Below, piece by piece: positions 62,701 through 64,000 of a stretch of 64,000 bases of DNA. How positions within the stretch are numbered: the stretch's first letter is position 1; each line of letters opens with the position of its first letter. Source of the DNA: Achromobacter pestifer (lineage in GTDB: Bacteria; Pseudomonadota; Gammaproteobacteria; Burkholderiales; Burkholderiaceae_B); the NCBI RefSeq assembly GCF_902859625.1, contig NZ_CADIJX010000002.1:1038751-1102750 (forward strand), given 5' to 3'. The translations under genes and the position numbers were made by a program. The notes under the pieces were generated by a model. It searched no databases and was not told where the DNA came from. It saw only the letters and a program-made list of their open reading frames with translations.

Positions 62701-64000
62701 TGGCGACGACACCATCGTCTTCAACACCACGGACCTGCGCGGCAATGTGACGGTACAAAGCGGGCAGGGCGACGACACGGTGTCGATCCTGAATACGCAG
62801 GTTGCTGGCAATGTGTCGGTGGACGGCGGCGCAGGCGACAACATCGTGCTGCTGGACACCGCGACGATCGGTGGCGATACGTCGATCATCACCGGTGCGG
62901 GCCTGGATCAGATCACGCTGCGGGATAGCGGCCTGACCGGCGCGCTGACGATGGCTGCTGGAGACGGCGGCAATATCGTGCTGGTGGAGACCGTGACGGT
63001 GGGCGGCGATACGTCGGTCACGACCGGTGCGGGCGCGGACCAGATCACGCTGGTGGACAGCAGTCTGACCGGCGCGCTGACCGTGGATGCCGGTGACGGC
63101 GACAACGGCCTGTTGTTGGATACCCTGAGCGTCGGGGGCGACACCTCGATCACGTCCGGTTCGGGCGTGGATCTGATTGTGTTGCTGGACAGTGGCCTGA
63201 CCGGCGGGCTGGTTGTCAACGCAGGCAATGGCGACAACATCCTGTTGATTGAAGCGGCGACGGTGGGTGGCGTGGCGCAACTCACGACCGGCTCCGGCGT
63301 TGACCTGATCAGCCTGACCAACAGCGGCTTCACGCAGTCGGTGGTCGTTCACGCGGGCGATGGCGATAACACGGTATCGCTGGATACCGTGACGATCGGC
63401 GGCGACACCGCGATCACGACCGGCACGGGTGGGGATCAAATCACCTTGCTGGACAGTGGCTTGACCGGCACGCTTACCATCGGCGCGGGCGATGGCGACA
63501 ACATCGTGGTGCTGAACACGGTGACCGTTGGCGGCAATACGGCAATCACTTCTGGAACGGGCGCTGACCTGATTGGTTTGGTCGACAGCCATGTGGGCGG
63601 CACGTTGACCGTGACGGCCGGCGACGGCGACAACGGGGTGCTGCTGGATACGGTGACGGTTGCCGGAGACGCCACGATCACAACTGGCCTGGGCAATGAC
63701 CTGATCGGGTTGTTGGCAACGGGGCTGACCGGTGCGTTGACGGTCGCCGCAGGCGATGGCGGTAACCTCGTGTCGCTGGAGACGGTGACGGTGGGCGGCA
63801 ACACCGCAATCACGACCGGCGCAGGCGTGGACCAGATACTGTTGCTGGATAGCGGCTTGACCGGATCGCTGACGGTGGACGCCGGTAACGGCGCCAACAC
63901 CGTGACCTTGGACACCGTCACGGTTGGTGGCAACACGGCGATCACAACCGGTTCCGGCGTCGATCAGATCACCTTGCTGGATAGCGGCCTGACCGGGTTC
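35774..64000 (+). CDS. Giant LEPR-XLL / DUF4347 repeat protein (partial, runs off window)
   Basis: The frame is open for at least 9,409 codons with no stop, so the product exceeds roughly 0.9 MDa. The N-terminus has no signal peptide but carries PLFEALERRYLMSADLL (about 33-50), a variant of the LEPR-XLL motif that opens giant exported proteins. A DUF4347 domain follows (about 154-340: QIIFVDPAIDN, IMSHGSAGSLTLG, LLYGCNVASGRGG). Then come RTX-like fragments (GGGGNDLVIGN), a Gly/Ser/Thr linker near 43.15-43.42 kb, long Gly/Ala/Val beta-strand repeats (43.5-52 kb) and several YYVI-type modules. A non-repetitive stretch covers 53.5-62 kb, and a 44-residue tandem array starts at 62.74 kb. Likely a type I-secreted adhesin or S-layer-like protein. 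ATGs at 35789 and 35795 are alternative starts. The C-terminal secretion signal is outside the window. Confidence 0.9.
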   Translation, partial: MSSDDMSMKKLARKLWTGRSSREVQQSLFRRRPLFEALERRYLMSADLLVPPPPPASDQAPVVAPANPAAGAHVQGKTPSAPGSHPYLVERAAFKAATQHSEMVTLEQYAKNNATRQGDAKAWLPGQEANQAKASALAANIPGYTTQSEQTPVRQIIFVDPAIDNAEQIVQGLYGLISGKTEGLDGLVKPTGEGPQVQVLRSHDTEIIVLDGRYDGVDQITQILGQHKDLAAVQIMSHGSAGSLTLGTATLGEAQLDTYKEQLRAWGDALSEDGDILLYGCNVASGRGGVAFVDSLSAITRADVAAATHTVGSAALGGDWTLDYRKGVIDANTVTVASWNGVMASATGLQSGGSTLQGVAVNDHLIGYGSDNTFVFNNNSTSAVTTIEVRQGMKLDNGVWVRNEDDENSNNTLDFSGIKGNVTAIISNNDAYQITYSTVDANDNWTQHTVNVLFKSADGTQSLKIGDKTFNLIGTALDGKTLLDYSGYATGITVDLSGPTADANGEEVPPPPPTGFGYVRAISAIKGSTQGGNKITVVGDTTVTINSAQDIITGSGGGNTYIVAGGTLGFTLTQQAGQSGNTLDLSQFGADVTARVQTGGGVSVFLGAGLAADGSINNMAGATALVSNLDVQMFFGVAGKTTLDYSAYEDNVTVNLNFQDGNTGLYDASGLAGVLNISNVIGAGGNYGNDIVGSLGDNIITVANSRGQNRISGGGGNDLVIGNLAIGGATEYIAGVESNATLSGDKTSATLTNTPVGAGTVATVTLRGVNAVTLQDYRTIDAAAALNTTYHAGTVVTLDGTNYLGDLTLIGSAGANVLRGGLGNNTFTGYQGANELWAQAGSLSNTLDENGEWNFTLTNAQLTGTYATDGTPLAAGLANPSLVNTLHGVFGDARLNGGLGSTLIDASAFSGNTVLVSGLMAGGVIKSGSGANTKHQVLLLGGRYAVTGGTGANATTELVVAADGLTGIDGADYVTQTAASGGVGYVSFEQTGGTTWIKRAAGETLATASTYTGITSARVVSGEYGNWIDTSRFAGQAVLDGAAGLSNYFVISNAYATQVIGSAGTNTIELSTGGKNVTLDNSQVRISQGGVNINSAFTNVNDFRFVVQGGSANVVDTRAFTGVTTQTYLSDLTTGYTPAEGPALAFLFPNKGNARVDVGLEGVRTIQDLLDAISAGIMVDAAGVPLRVAVGGPNAGKLIPSTDTTTAWDYLYALTASLDAQGRLQVTYSQDAIAAGFTGAFALAPGMQAALNADGTVSNSTVSLSDAAYQLGLIAAGQMQSSSTGAGVLTGAVLAIGHQTQFVLAGANSTIHSGGGDNTFVVNYGQQTLNTGSGNAINALAGARNSLVVNTSLGAVLSNGSVSYVDSGGASTASVSYAAGSLTDATVIATNTSGSTTLDATAWTKPVTLATSGGYDTLKGNTNQVSFVVTQPADTSAGTVTVSLASNSGTGNSVQVMALGAGTDLSRLISSTGALAGVTLGANTDKLDYVLDIGDGTLDQALTVTGRNVIIRGQSYSVLQNITLDAGYALRLEGEKITVGANSGANIVLAAGAVELAAQRYRPWRSGFAQIYTLETAITINNATLWAKDTAGSGVSLTTKIDSKDYDLDPLIKNGANQSGVLGTLAGGVNSAFDALMKFLDGASAMASWAGITYQSSINVGTQARLVSNGDVTITSTSSATVTLSPLVAKIAGIAVGVLQNRSTIDVQGTVIASKAITIKSEVTNEMAIALLPGHMGAVPAVIGVGVAVVISESSVHIGTGARLETGLAHNVDPNTGTVSNVGGDVTIQAITNHKSTISISAAGAMAESDDTKPVTAADGKIDPSKETGRYKASYAKVGVAVGFAYNQLTTEAFMDGTVVTRDAGKVTVEAKALDTGSAIAVKTILGGRAATGSDFLTSAQTEAKNAAIAKTVTPVVGGAVSGLGTGAQYVKSFFSALVSESRGGKFGDKIKEIKQEKDFEDRAKYDSDIQKEIDNPSTEFQIGAALGMSMSNITTTARIGNGVVAASVSTMGGDVVVNAVSQYNTKLTVMSGVDDQAIADKQAFLNKKNNLTTNQPERAAGPDGSDFGAAAAVVIGIDNVKTQATVNKLASISTQGGDAAVTASTLNQIDPNKLWLVNLYAPFDGIDTKWKNADGTTAKMSVAGAAAAAFLNNLQATLTSTGGISSSFSSWASATAKSKKMALSGAFTVLVQDTQTQANVAGKINTTLSGGAAGDVTVEAENSSQRLNLVGNIILPSVSIGGAKSLQKAAPRDAAEGRFSYGKDLVKGFLTPKYQGFDYGSSSKEGSAIGVSVYVNAATHTTRAVVSDTAEINTGKLTVDANNELISVTLGASGGQAKTLALNGVVLVNSTSATTLAQVGQGATVTAAGAAAIQATDATWVGTVAGAAAGSQAVGVGMSVSINDVNRWTQALIGDTLRVSDGAPTGLPVGAFSAGSLSIRAENKGFIGNLAVAGSRVSSPVAGAGGGTGAGAGGTGGAGGTGTSLTDLKLPTGQGSAVPGGSSSTPTSTDTVGTKLDALSGQVTQLSQDSGAASGSPAPGGSSGSQQAKTGVAISGAVAVNMVSDFAQAYVNAAGMKITIGGDADITALNNTHALALSGSAALAQSDTAKSNVGIAGAYSMNMLGGEARAEVLAVGELVVAADLALAARRTGVAVTIAAGMAGAKGQKGVAVAGSAAVGVADYANIAVLSNAAKVSARDVTLEARDLSVLATVAGAVASSEGKAGVGAAIAVNVSTSNVEAGIRQVTELLYTGRVDVSAQSTQVVVGFAGALGMARDGAGVGGSVSVNVVSNRVDSYVINSKVSLSGVAAGNHDVNVRALDQTTLVAITGAAGAGKKAGVGIAVSYNEIGNAVMAGIQGSTVDTGGLGAVNITAEDTSSLGGGAVGVGVGMGDAKFAGAGSIQVNRVGSAVAAYVLPSRDGNGVVTTRSVIDATALTVKATENNTLVAVTGGVAVAAGGSVAVGASVSVNEFSSRTSALIEYADIDVGGKVDVSAHSSPLLVSVGAAGALAKKFALAGAVNVNMMRGATEARISDSTIKAGSLAGFTGDAVRVNASDASALYAITVAGAIGTQGAAVGLAVAVNIMGGNTAFDRNLLTFDNGTLADSGAAVTTPTVADNGGATTNPKVIAAIQRSDVYAKQGNVNVFAGLVDPMAAGGNAQLGGGDQLSVGANDIKVNQGGSTLTFTGDAAAAINGTQDTSGNAGMPAQTGSTGNEFSGWQTGDGVYLSTGAANIKLADGSSLRNDRVYYVIRREAPDGQAIIQLADSQEDALRGKALQFGSVTNLAAIGFAHVRMQDATSVNLQPFHGVDAAVTLNPANNTLTLTQPFAGVQEGSAIVYSGSVGSNGQIEDVLANRILAQGKDVLKVGVTYYVVNLSADQTSFQLRDGQGNLIDLGGASTTGGLQRFSVNNPAGAVLNADGSLTLPKAHGLATGDKVVVNLAANGVLTGLANDGVYVVQVINGTTLRFTDVNGASVALSALSYVSEFNAGTKRYDYFLTDASGNKVLDAQNKPISVNPDAMVAFTQVQLEQQTSQTTTSTGSDGTQNTSITQGTPTNAVLTAGSVKTQVAGENSFQFANDAGLATGDVVIYRSQGTAIEGLVDGQRYYVINASQGGAYQYQLASSLDNARDGIAVQLGAATGAGGITLQKAVDRITSGGLISLDIGSLTQGHALTNSMLSITVAGAGGKSLGGAGAIGVNISRADVSAIIDNTGATAGQKVLAEAGAVSVSAQDASRIVTATGALGIAVTQGASAAIGASVGVADMRNNVRAAIASATVEAESVQVRAEERASIYNVSVGLAGGAGVAVSGSLAVNTIQNTVHAQIRDASVTATSGDIRIAARDMASIAALAGNVAVSVGGRVAAGMAFAVNQIFDTVYAGAVRSSLSAAGDIVVLATFAKPDDLSPGLNAQISAMAVSGAVAAGGSGANVGFGGSAVLNWIANTITAEIGDTAANQDVVADGDIVVQASDESTINSLAGAVALGLGSQGAGVAVGASLSYNYLGGAPAGNSREHSISALIRDTQGAVRGAHVQVASLFKGEIHNVTLAGTVAVGTAAVSVGGAVSINRVNSKNEAGIRNARLVEALSSSGAPGVAVQARDDGYVLAVAGGLGVAVSPGSGAGIAAGVSATDNAINNQTTAYIDGSAINDGSLRTQIGSANGIAVDAINDSRIVSASIGVAAAVAVGQGFAGAGAGAGSGNTIGGSVQATIKNVDPVTGSFVNGDVRVNAENTGSIVAVAGALAVAVSAGGMGAGASVGVSVAISNISTVVKALIDNSVIRARGGNQGVTVSASDRASITAIAIGGAVSVQAGSAGVAIAVGTSVAVNKVFNTVHANIQGGSIETGGTNLKVSASQQADILSVVLGASVAVSVGDSANAAIGGGGALARNVISASVQAGIADAVINTSGTGGTLGALDVLALGLSQINAVVLGMSASVSVSHYAAASASVGVAMAENVIGYDVNSAGQVVALGAGRPVNEILASIDGSTVTAGVVTVNASNVTFKADGSVDEQQSIDAVVVAGAVAVSVAYAPPIVDGASLAVSGAGAGARAVNKIKTGITARITDLNQAHAWNAGSVSVIALDQARIDSTIAAVAIAVAVSLGATAALSVAASLAQNDVGNDTLAKVDGVNFAGASAITVKADSKATINTVSVAASIAVGVGLGGISLAGGGADARNVISSSAVAVVNGSRINGNGANALTIDADMSGTIKATVVVASVAFTAAGGSLAIGASVAENEITDAAGARASLSNTQVSNLGAINVTADTVQTLETVVVAGAVGIAYNGVALAAAGSSASNTSRAVTRASVDGLTQIDPNVRAADSLSVKASNTSTLKATAAGASLAGTAQGLALSVGVALASNKALGAVEASVSNSTLKSGANAQMTRVTVGAEDKTTLEAKAIGASLAFAMQGGSLSVGASVASNIAAVSVKAGVSASTLSVSDKVAVSALETAALDGVSVAASVAAGFSGVSVSGSGAEGTHIAANEVSGFIDGSDITAGTGVSVKADNTATISAVTGAISVSATGAGAAASIGVSIAKNTFGAYSGNGVTRTNSALAYINNSNITVTKGNVEVLATSTETLTSVNFAGSVAVAGLGGSAAGSGVDVTNRFATRTTAYIDNSAVTAGMTGGAGAITVRAQDTSTILKSGAYGVAVSASLPVPGSFGFNLALAVTLVDSEAANTVNAYINTVSGKDIGANDAVSVLALEQTNFKGLDAVTASVAVGGGIAASGAGVRVTNNTRNNVSARISGPGKVGSLGKVEIKADTKVTAEIDLTQVSVAVGVIGAAIGVGIAENIARDTTTATVDGANVMAPVVDMNALVSVDFSQTQTAGVAATTGLAVNVNKALVDIGTTTLAQATNGALLQGISTTTAGLGITPGMININAQGTYYGRAYSKAITGGVIGVGVMSAETILSGSLKASVDNATLQGEIIGITVGATTDRNGEAGLLAEARSLEVGGVTVSIDSATLTTNLDAGIQIGNNARIDGTLLSITASQVQSVDVKMDAGTIALVAGRQGKIDVDVGGKSSIDISGGAQVIGNKLDIRSNNTVRGTSTLSGYSVRVAGADVSKHTVDIKPESTITITGARQTGDTIDSAGMTVVQARGNFQTPGMLDLVATNDIIYTQRNKITGVSGVSVTLSTNKLSTDGALSKVKVEGAFLRNAFGDVVMAANTRGVTTTISDLLVVAVSSFSKSDSNNDLTVRNAIEINNSSIEADSILALAGSGKASDPLSTGYLLANDNVSFTLVGIAQIPDVDSGAKARQINTVLIDGVAGNGSLLKAQRNVRLETNPSKLDQAHVNGSVQVIGLNLNPTADLADGVVDTTSSKVATGNLTQIIAGVNNAANLFVIPAELLAQLALAGLTLPTQSNPSVAFDPNSPIVKAILEKLLGAGKTSLDGAAGTVNIDVRYELTAFRAEDIKVNVTTGMVVKKGNDYYYYNSLDSRDLNLATENYSNGYWLRNPSLTQEQRDDALSWDFGTFAADKVGSMYYVLKTADIAQPTLRYGSQQNIISEQIRTLTVMQAQHASDAQAVARYQANIAALKQQLQSIQMTTVVNGQIRYLDSFSTFYIDVPDMYASGGSVYISATDVTGVKTAGIDARANTQINIVNDSPMLMNVNDAVVMDGTIIRPGSDGQLKVFKTGHLYINDVSVKGASGSDLAEVNISQIRNTWATDPFGGALDSEVAGMLKNAPVDLSLLGSVVNPLGKVSVINTLGSISVSGTIQAVSLDIVAKGNFSLQSEGWFNTGSDPTLLNDSWSNVILALKNGGKSTGISDTMQNVLLAWNSTKLDPFTQYLNNNSAARDSRIFALGAVNISALTLNIDGKIQSGLTDAYIRIDSSFRGDQDKALQDYNGYAVTGVAFSADGSLNRYGAITGRFDYATQTIILDPIRLAGGSISLTGQIVSVGNGNLIVANGYASVHIDNQTTYALVTHDIDVSTYRRGRIEIIDTARGQRDLYELQGVDNVVHTVWNKFVQVTPTSVGQPDWIWVYEDAGTARTTAGKALESGTLAAGQTLNFSYKPQAGQTMVWVMGWSSGETTTTTYTTKRFNLFGDWDPLGWLTDKNTTKSGPVTVYETPRPVLVSTVVAYNGAGSVPDTLKDQLNAGGKLNDALLPTTIEGSGTQTLVQDVNGSIVAPDGTRYSLSTTGGETLDPNVFTVAYRKFNTGVLVRNDGPHTSGGGWLRTKTTTLTQVVEKKQQELFTFYVPASQQITLSFMGSSVNENAIYIRSNGNVTLAGNLIVGNGKQVHIEAVSASKPTSITMQGEVGIMARDPDGKMPSGAGAQVNVEAIALGGAINLNIMGSNGFTRAEARNDIRLSYFSDGGNSSWATLQKVASSAGTVYIEALNGIFTHASAGSDTVVSGNRIELNAGYGAIGTASQALTVHARQGFAAQAGLAGGPAGADKSIYLAQNVLNADLVLVKPVNWSNPQASVFAEMGSVNITLNGGSLLDGELADTRTATEKAYPTVTAKILADLSAQLAQYDSYWSGVRSLQTATITLGGVGTFLSTQAEGGQYLAISMTAAQYASALKAAVEDHRLVRLAYNNSLNGNARTEILGYLTPGADFGVGGVYRFSFSVYDPLTGLTAAPASLAALGYTAGSQGVLYGPAYALATGTDVSNANLPITFTLPSGTLNMQQGSDTLRLSLTTAMLEQLTGLSFGNDFYAQALAKLRTFTYIKVGNQQLLIDQILPTQTNTNGNWWGTPSFDTILITLKSPYVGDLTVTDATGHHNLNIVLGNAAGEAGAGSYTGTANTVAPQVPASGQAVGSLPAGDVDITSTIISAIDQYNLANPSAMIPVGPGSLYQNLVGSPTPPASAWSVVERTVTSNKVSLSAAQLNLNVPGNITTVQGYNDWMNAAINGLVGSMITFTVDGVEYTRRVESLNLVLADGSPATSLNGGGQRYVSVQFDGAAIAQKNYYVRNAANVVQSVTLPTQLKYGLTGLGQATATGAPTIAYSLARGFGAIALKQGVLTADQPQSYFWGWGGSNVLPFHTYTETQTGGATNYAQYVDIGNGFSWDLSTAAMSDTARAQLANSIKALLKAGQSISLAGLDLYMTNQNGSLQGHDLGVYDNGTVKILTIVDAFGNALDENSPDSAWLTGRITFSGSVYAQKSQLEDLDIYKNTNIHDTSSAGSYTPTLQGMKVNAGIRLVDNGFAQQSLTQFGNATLTLPGNDSLVQGQRVELSFANSTQTAIYYIKSVNGRSVTLSDSVDGAFNGNAAAVSVDAILRLAGSSPGAVTVKLLDAAASGATVTADNVITLTSMDIVPVTDASGNVTGYRALQNFDRVYLNDVRLQTGKTSSLQTDVAYFVLVGANNTIQLFASKEQAMLYQQINLLNQTPEGQALVKALFTDAGIQGELLTGFSAANIRGMFTVSTHLFQSQPAGSTAGLSAQMLALHEQLKNQAFDPNYLPAVLDLAAAQNLIKSTRNQVVYDYVVDKELAQTAEYHNYWRDRLTSQVGTATSGLVSVGSGSFKLANMNIVDDGTGQLRALRTGDEIYFRQSIGNVRADTAYYAIVSADGTIRLAASLSDAMLYQTGAGKNDGLLALYPNMGEAITLAFDASSLNGANVVAYTRTYTQLANAPTQTAEEIALYGSTYDAGYFFYFSTATLRNIENNLLYPVSAAINEQVFDLDGAAEGAPPADRFLNVKAGGGIVLRTSGQGSIGAELGDYTLALPDLSTLPGSERANVFDSLSEADKAVLSRANAVNLAGVYHTLYRYIGPAGTMPLDRDNVDFTDTSLWQRFEPLFSNDASLMLGTTLAANSAVQFLFADRFDLYQNGREVFVYNSKMLEGATAGQRAQLAANIAAAQAGGVQVVDIGSGFLDPVWSQINVPYMAQDGASPQALSNGMLVGDMRDPRYLTLKLTRSLAVQAVNGVVSAYSDTTVGLDSPNGSIRLGDIHGKQGVTITVSAQGGSIIGTDAGTLESSGQVSLVADKDIVGSTKDNNGIYQYDASKHLQLSLAAGHSLYVEAGGVARVAQFGSQDLNLVLANTKGTAAGGSSYKTDANLLVGQVVSAGSVTLQAGQSILNATSAGQRQYANVMLTDLSATDLAGLGYVREIALIAGKSVGQLGSDVSQQGTPLLVSVSAADTQATVRAEATTGVNLYGMHGLRLGGIDVVDANGVRGDARIYALDSILNGTPAGQAAITARNVWLETLSGTIGTAGSPLLTDMSGYLVASALGTVSLSQLGAHDLTLARVESRSRDEIRLSSQASIVNDKTAQPGLSGDRLDAVVTGGSLYFVAAGSVGGYAQPDIAGTAVNDALIVAAVGAQSTINVRAGGNVALVQSGRADDAQGVSQALSMNVGFIQADNAWLAARYEAGQAGASGDIVLAADSVIRTAGVLSLLAGNNLSLAARNGLQPGALIQSGQRMNLRADRDDRGTASYGKATVIDVNGRLLAPEIYVYGSQTGDNTITFSNTADIGGGVDVGNALTQGALLDVTGGAGQDRITVQALLVKQQQTTVRTLDGDDTIVFNTTDLRGNVTVQSGQGDDTVSILNTQVAGNVSVDGGAGDNIVLLDTATIGGDTSIITGAGLDQITLRDSGLTGALTMAAGDGGNIVLVETVTVGGDTSVTTGAGADQITLVDSSLTGALTVDAGDGDNGLLLDTLSVGGDTSITSGSGVDLIVLLDSGLTGGLVVNAGNGDNILLIEAATVGGVAQLTTGSGVDLISLTNSGFTQSVVVHAGDGDNTVSLDTVTIGGDTAITTGTGGDQITLLDSGLTGTLTIGAGDGDNIVVLNTVTVGGNTAITSGTGADLIGLVDSHVGGTLTVTAGDGDNGVLLDTVTVAGDATITTGLGNDLIGLLATGLTGALTVAAGDGGNLVSLETVTVGGNTAITTGAGVDQILLLDSGLTGSLTVDAGNGANTVTLDTVTVGGNTAITTGSGVDQITLLDSGLTGF
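43500..52000 (+). repeat. Degenerate Gly/Ala/Val beta-strand repeats in the giant protein
   Basis: Units of roughly 60-110 residues alternate a small-residue block (for example VSVGLAGGAGVAVSGSLAVN at about 47170) with a short strand carrying polar residues (NTVHAQIRDASVTA) and an acidic/hydrophobic strand (IRIAARDMASI). Variants recur across the region: GAGVGAAIAVNVS, GAGVGGSVSVNVV, SAGVAIAVGTSVAVNKV. The pattern recalls the repeats of large filamentous adhesins and the Fusobacterium leukotoxin LktA. Copies are diverged at DNA level, so this is an old expansion. Confidence 0.65.
62738..64000 (+). repeat. Exact 132-nt tandem array (2 x 22 residues) with RTX-like motifs
   Basis: Codon-register landmarks (GG-D/N-T-S/A) begin at 62870, 63002, 63134, 63266, 63398, 63530, 63662, 63794 and 63926, each exactly 132 nt apart. 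Two half units at 62738 and 62804 precede them. Each 44-residue unit is two 22-residue halves, about GGDTSITTGAGVDQITLLDS plus GL, and TGALTVDAGDGDNIVLLDTV plus TV. Each half carries G-x-G-x-D-x-I/V or GDGDN-type residues like calcium-binding RTX nonapeptides, but at 22-residue spacing. The array runs off the window, so total copy number is unknown. Confidence 0.9.

Noticed and set aside
62738..64000. Tandem repeat considered as a CRISPR array
   Set aside because: Units are 132 nt, contiguous, codon-phased and translated; there are no unique spacers.

Overview
The window looks like chromosomal DNA of a high-GC betaproteobacterium of the Alcaligenaceae (Achromobacter/Bordetella type). The reasons are an orphan Bug-type solute receptor, aromatic-acid gene clusters under IclR and LysR control, a SapC / TolC / LEPR-XLL giant-protein locus, and dense GC-rich coding with Gly, Ala, Val and Arg-rich shadow frames on the other strand. 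The genus is an inference from gene content, not from any marker gene. I saw no rRNA, tRNA or CRISPR array.

Region 1 (1-8025). A decayed aldolase remnant, a two-domain protein of unknown function and a small lipoprotein lie among copies of a short intergenic repeat. A minus-strand catabolic operon follows: Bug receptor, RidA-like protein, amidohydrolase, FAH-family enzyme, HpaH-like hydratase, HpaI-like aldolase. Divergent from it are a flavin reductase and an IclR regulator that overlap by 4 bp. The divergent promoter region has a 15-bp palindrome and a spaced 10-bp inverted repeat, both candidate operators. The last steps look like the lower homoprotocatechuate pathway (pyruvate release by HpaI), but no ring-cleaving dioxygenase is present.

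Region 2 (about 8.03-17.5 kb). An AT-richer accessory island reads as a phage-defence island. It holds an AbpA/AbpB-like nuclease-helicase pair, then two separate ATPase + HNH nuclease pairs facing each other. The second pair looks like Septu (PtuA/PtuB). The first has an unusual N-terminal extension of about 200 residues before the Walker A motif and is the best candidate for an undescribed variant.

Region 3 (17.8-29.4 kb). After a METTL25-like methyltransferase and a structured intergenic repeat comes one long minus-strand operon: LysR, flavin monooxygenase, a complete peptide-type ABC transporter, a BAAT-type thioesterase/hydrolase, and a fused CMD/AhpD-like protein.

Region 4 (29.6-64 kb). 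Small lipoprotein and hypothetical genes are followed by a LuxR-type response regulator, SapC, an unrecognised partner, a lipoprotein TolC-like outer-membrane channel, and one uninterrupted reading frame from 35774 to the window end. That frame has at least 9,409 codons. It encodes a giant surface or secreted protein with a LEPR-XLL-like N-terminus, a DUF4347 domain, thousands of residues of beta-strand repeats, and an exact 132-nt (44-residue, 2 x 22) tandem array with RTX-like glycine/aspartate motifs that continues past the edge. The likely logic is that the regulator controls the locus, SapC and its partner assist, and the TolC-like protein forms the exit channel of a type I secretion system whose ABC and adaptor genes would lie beyond the window.
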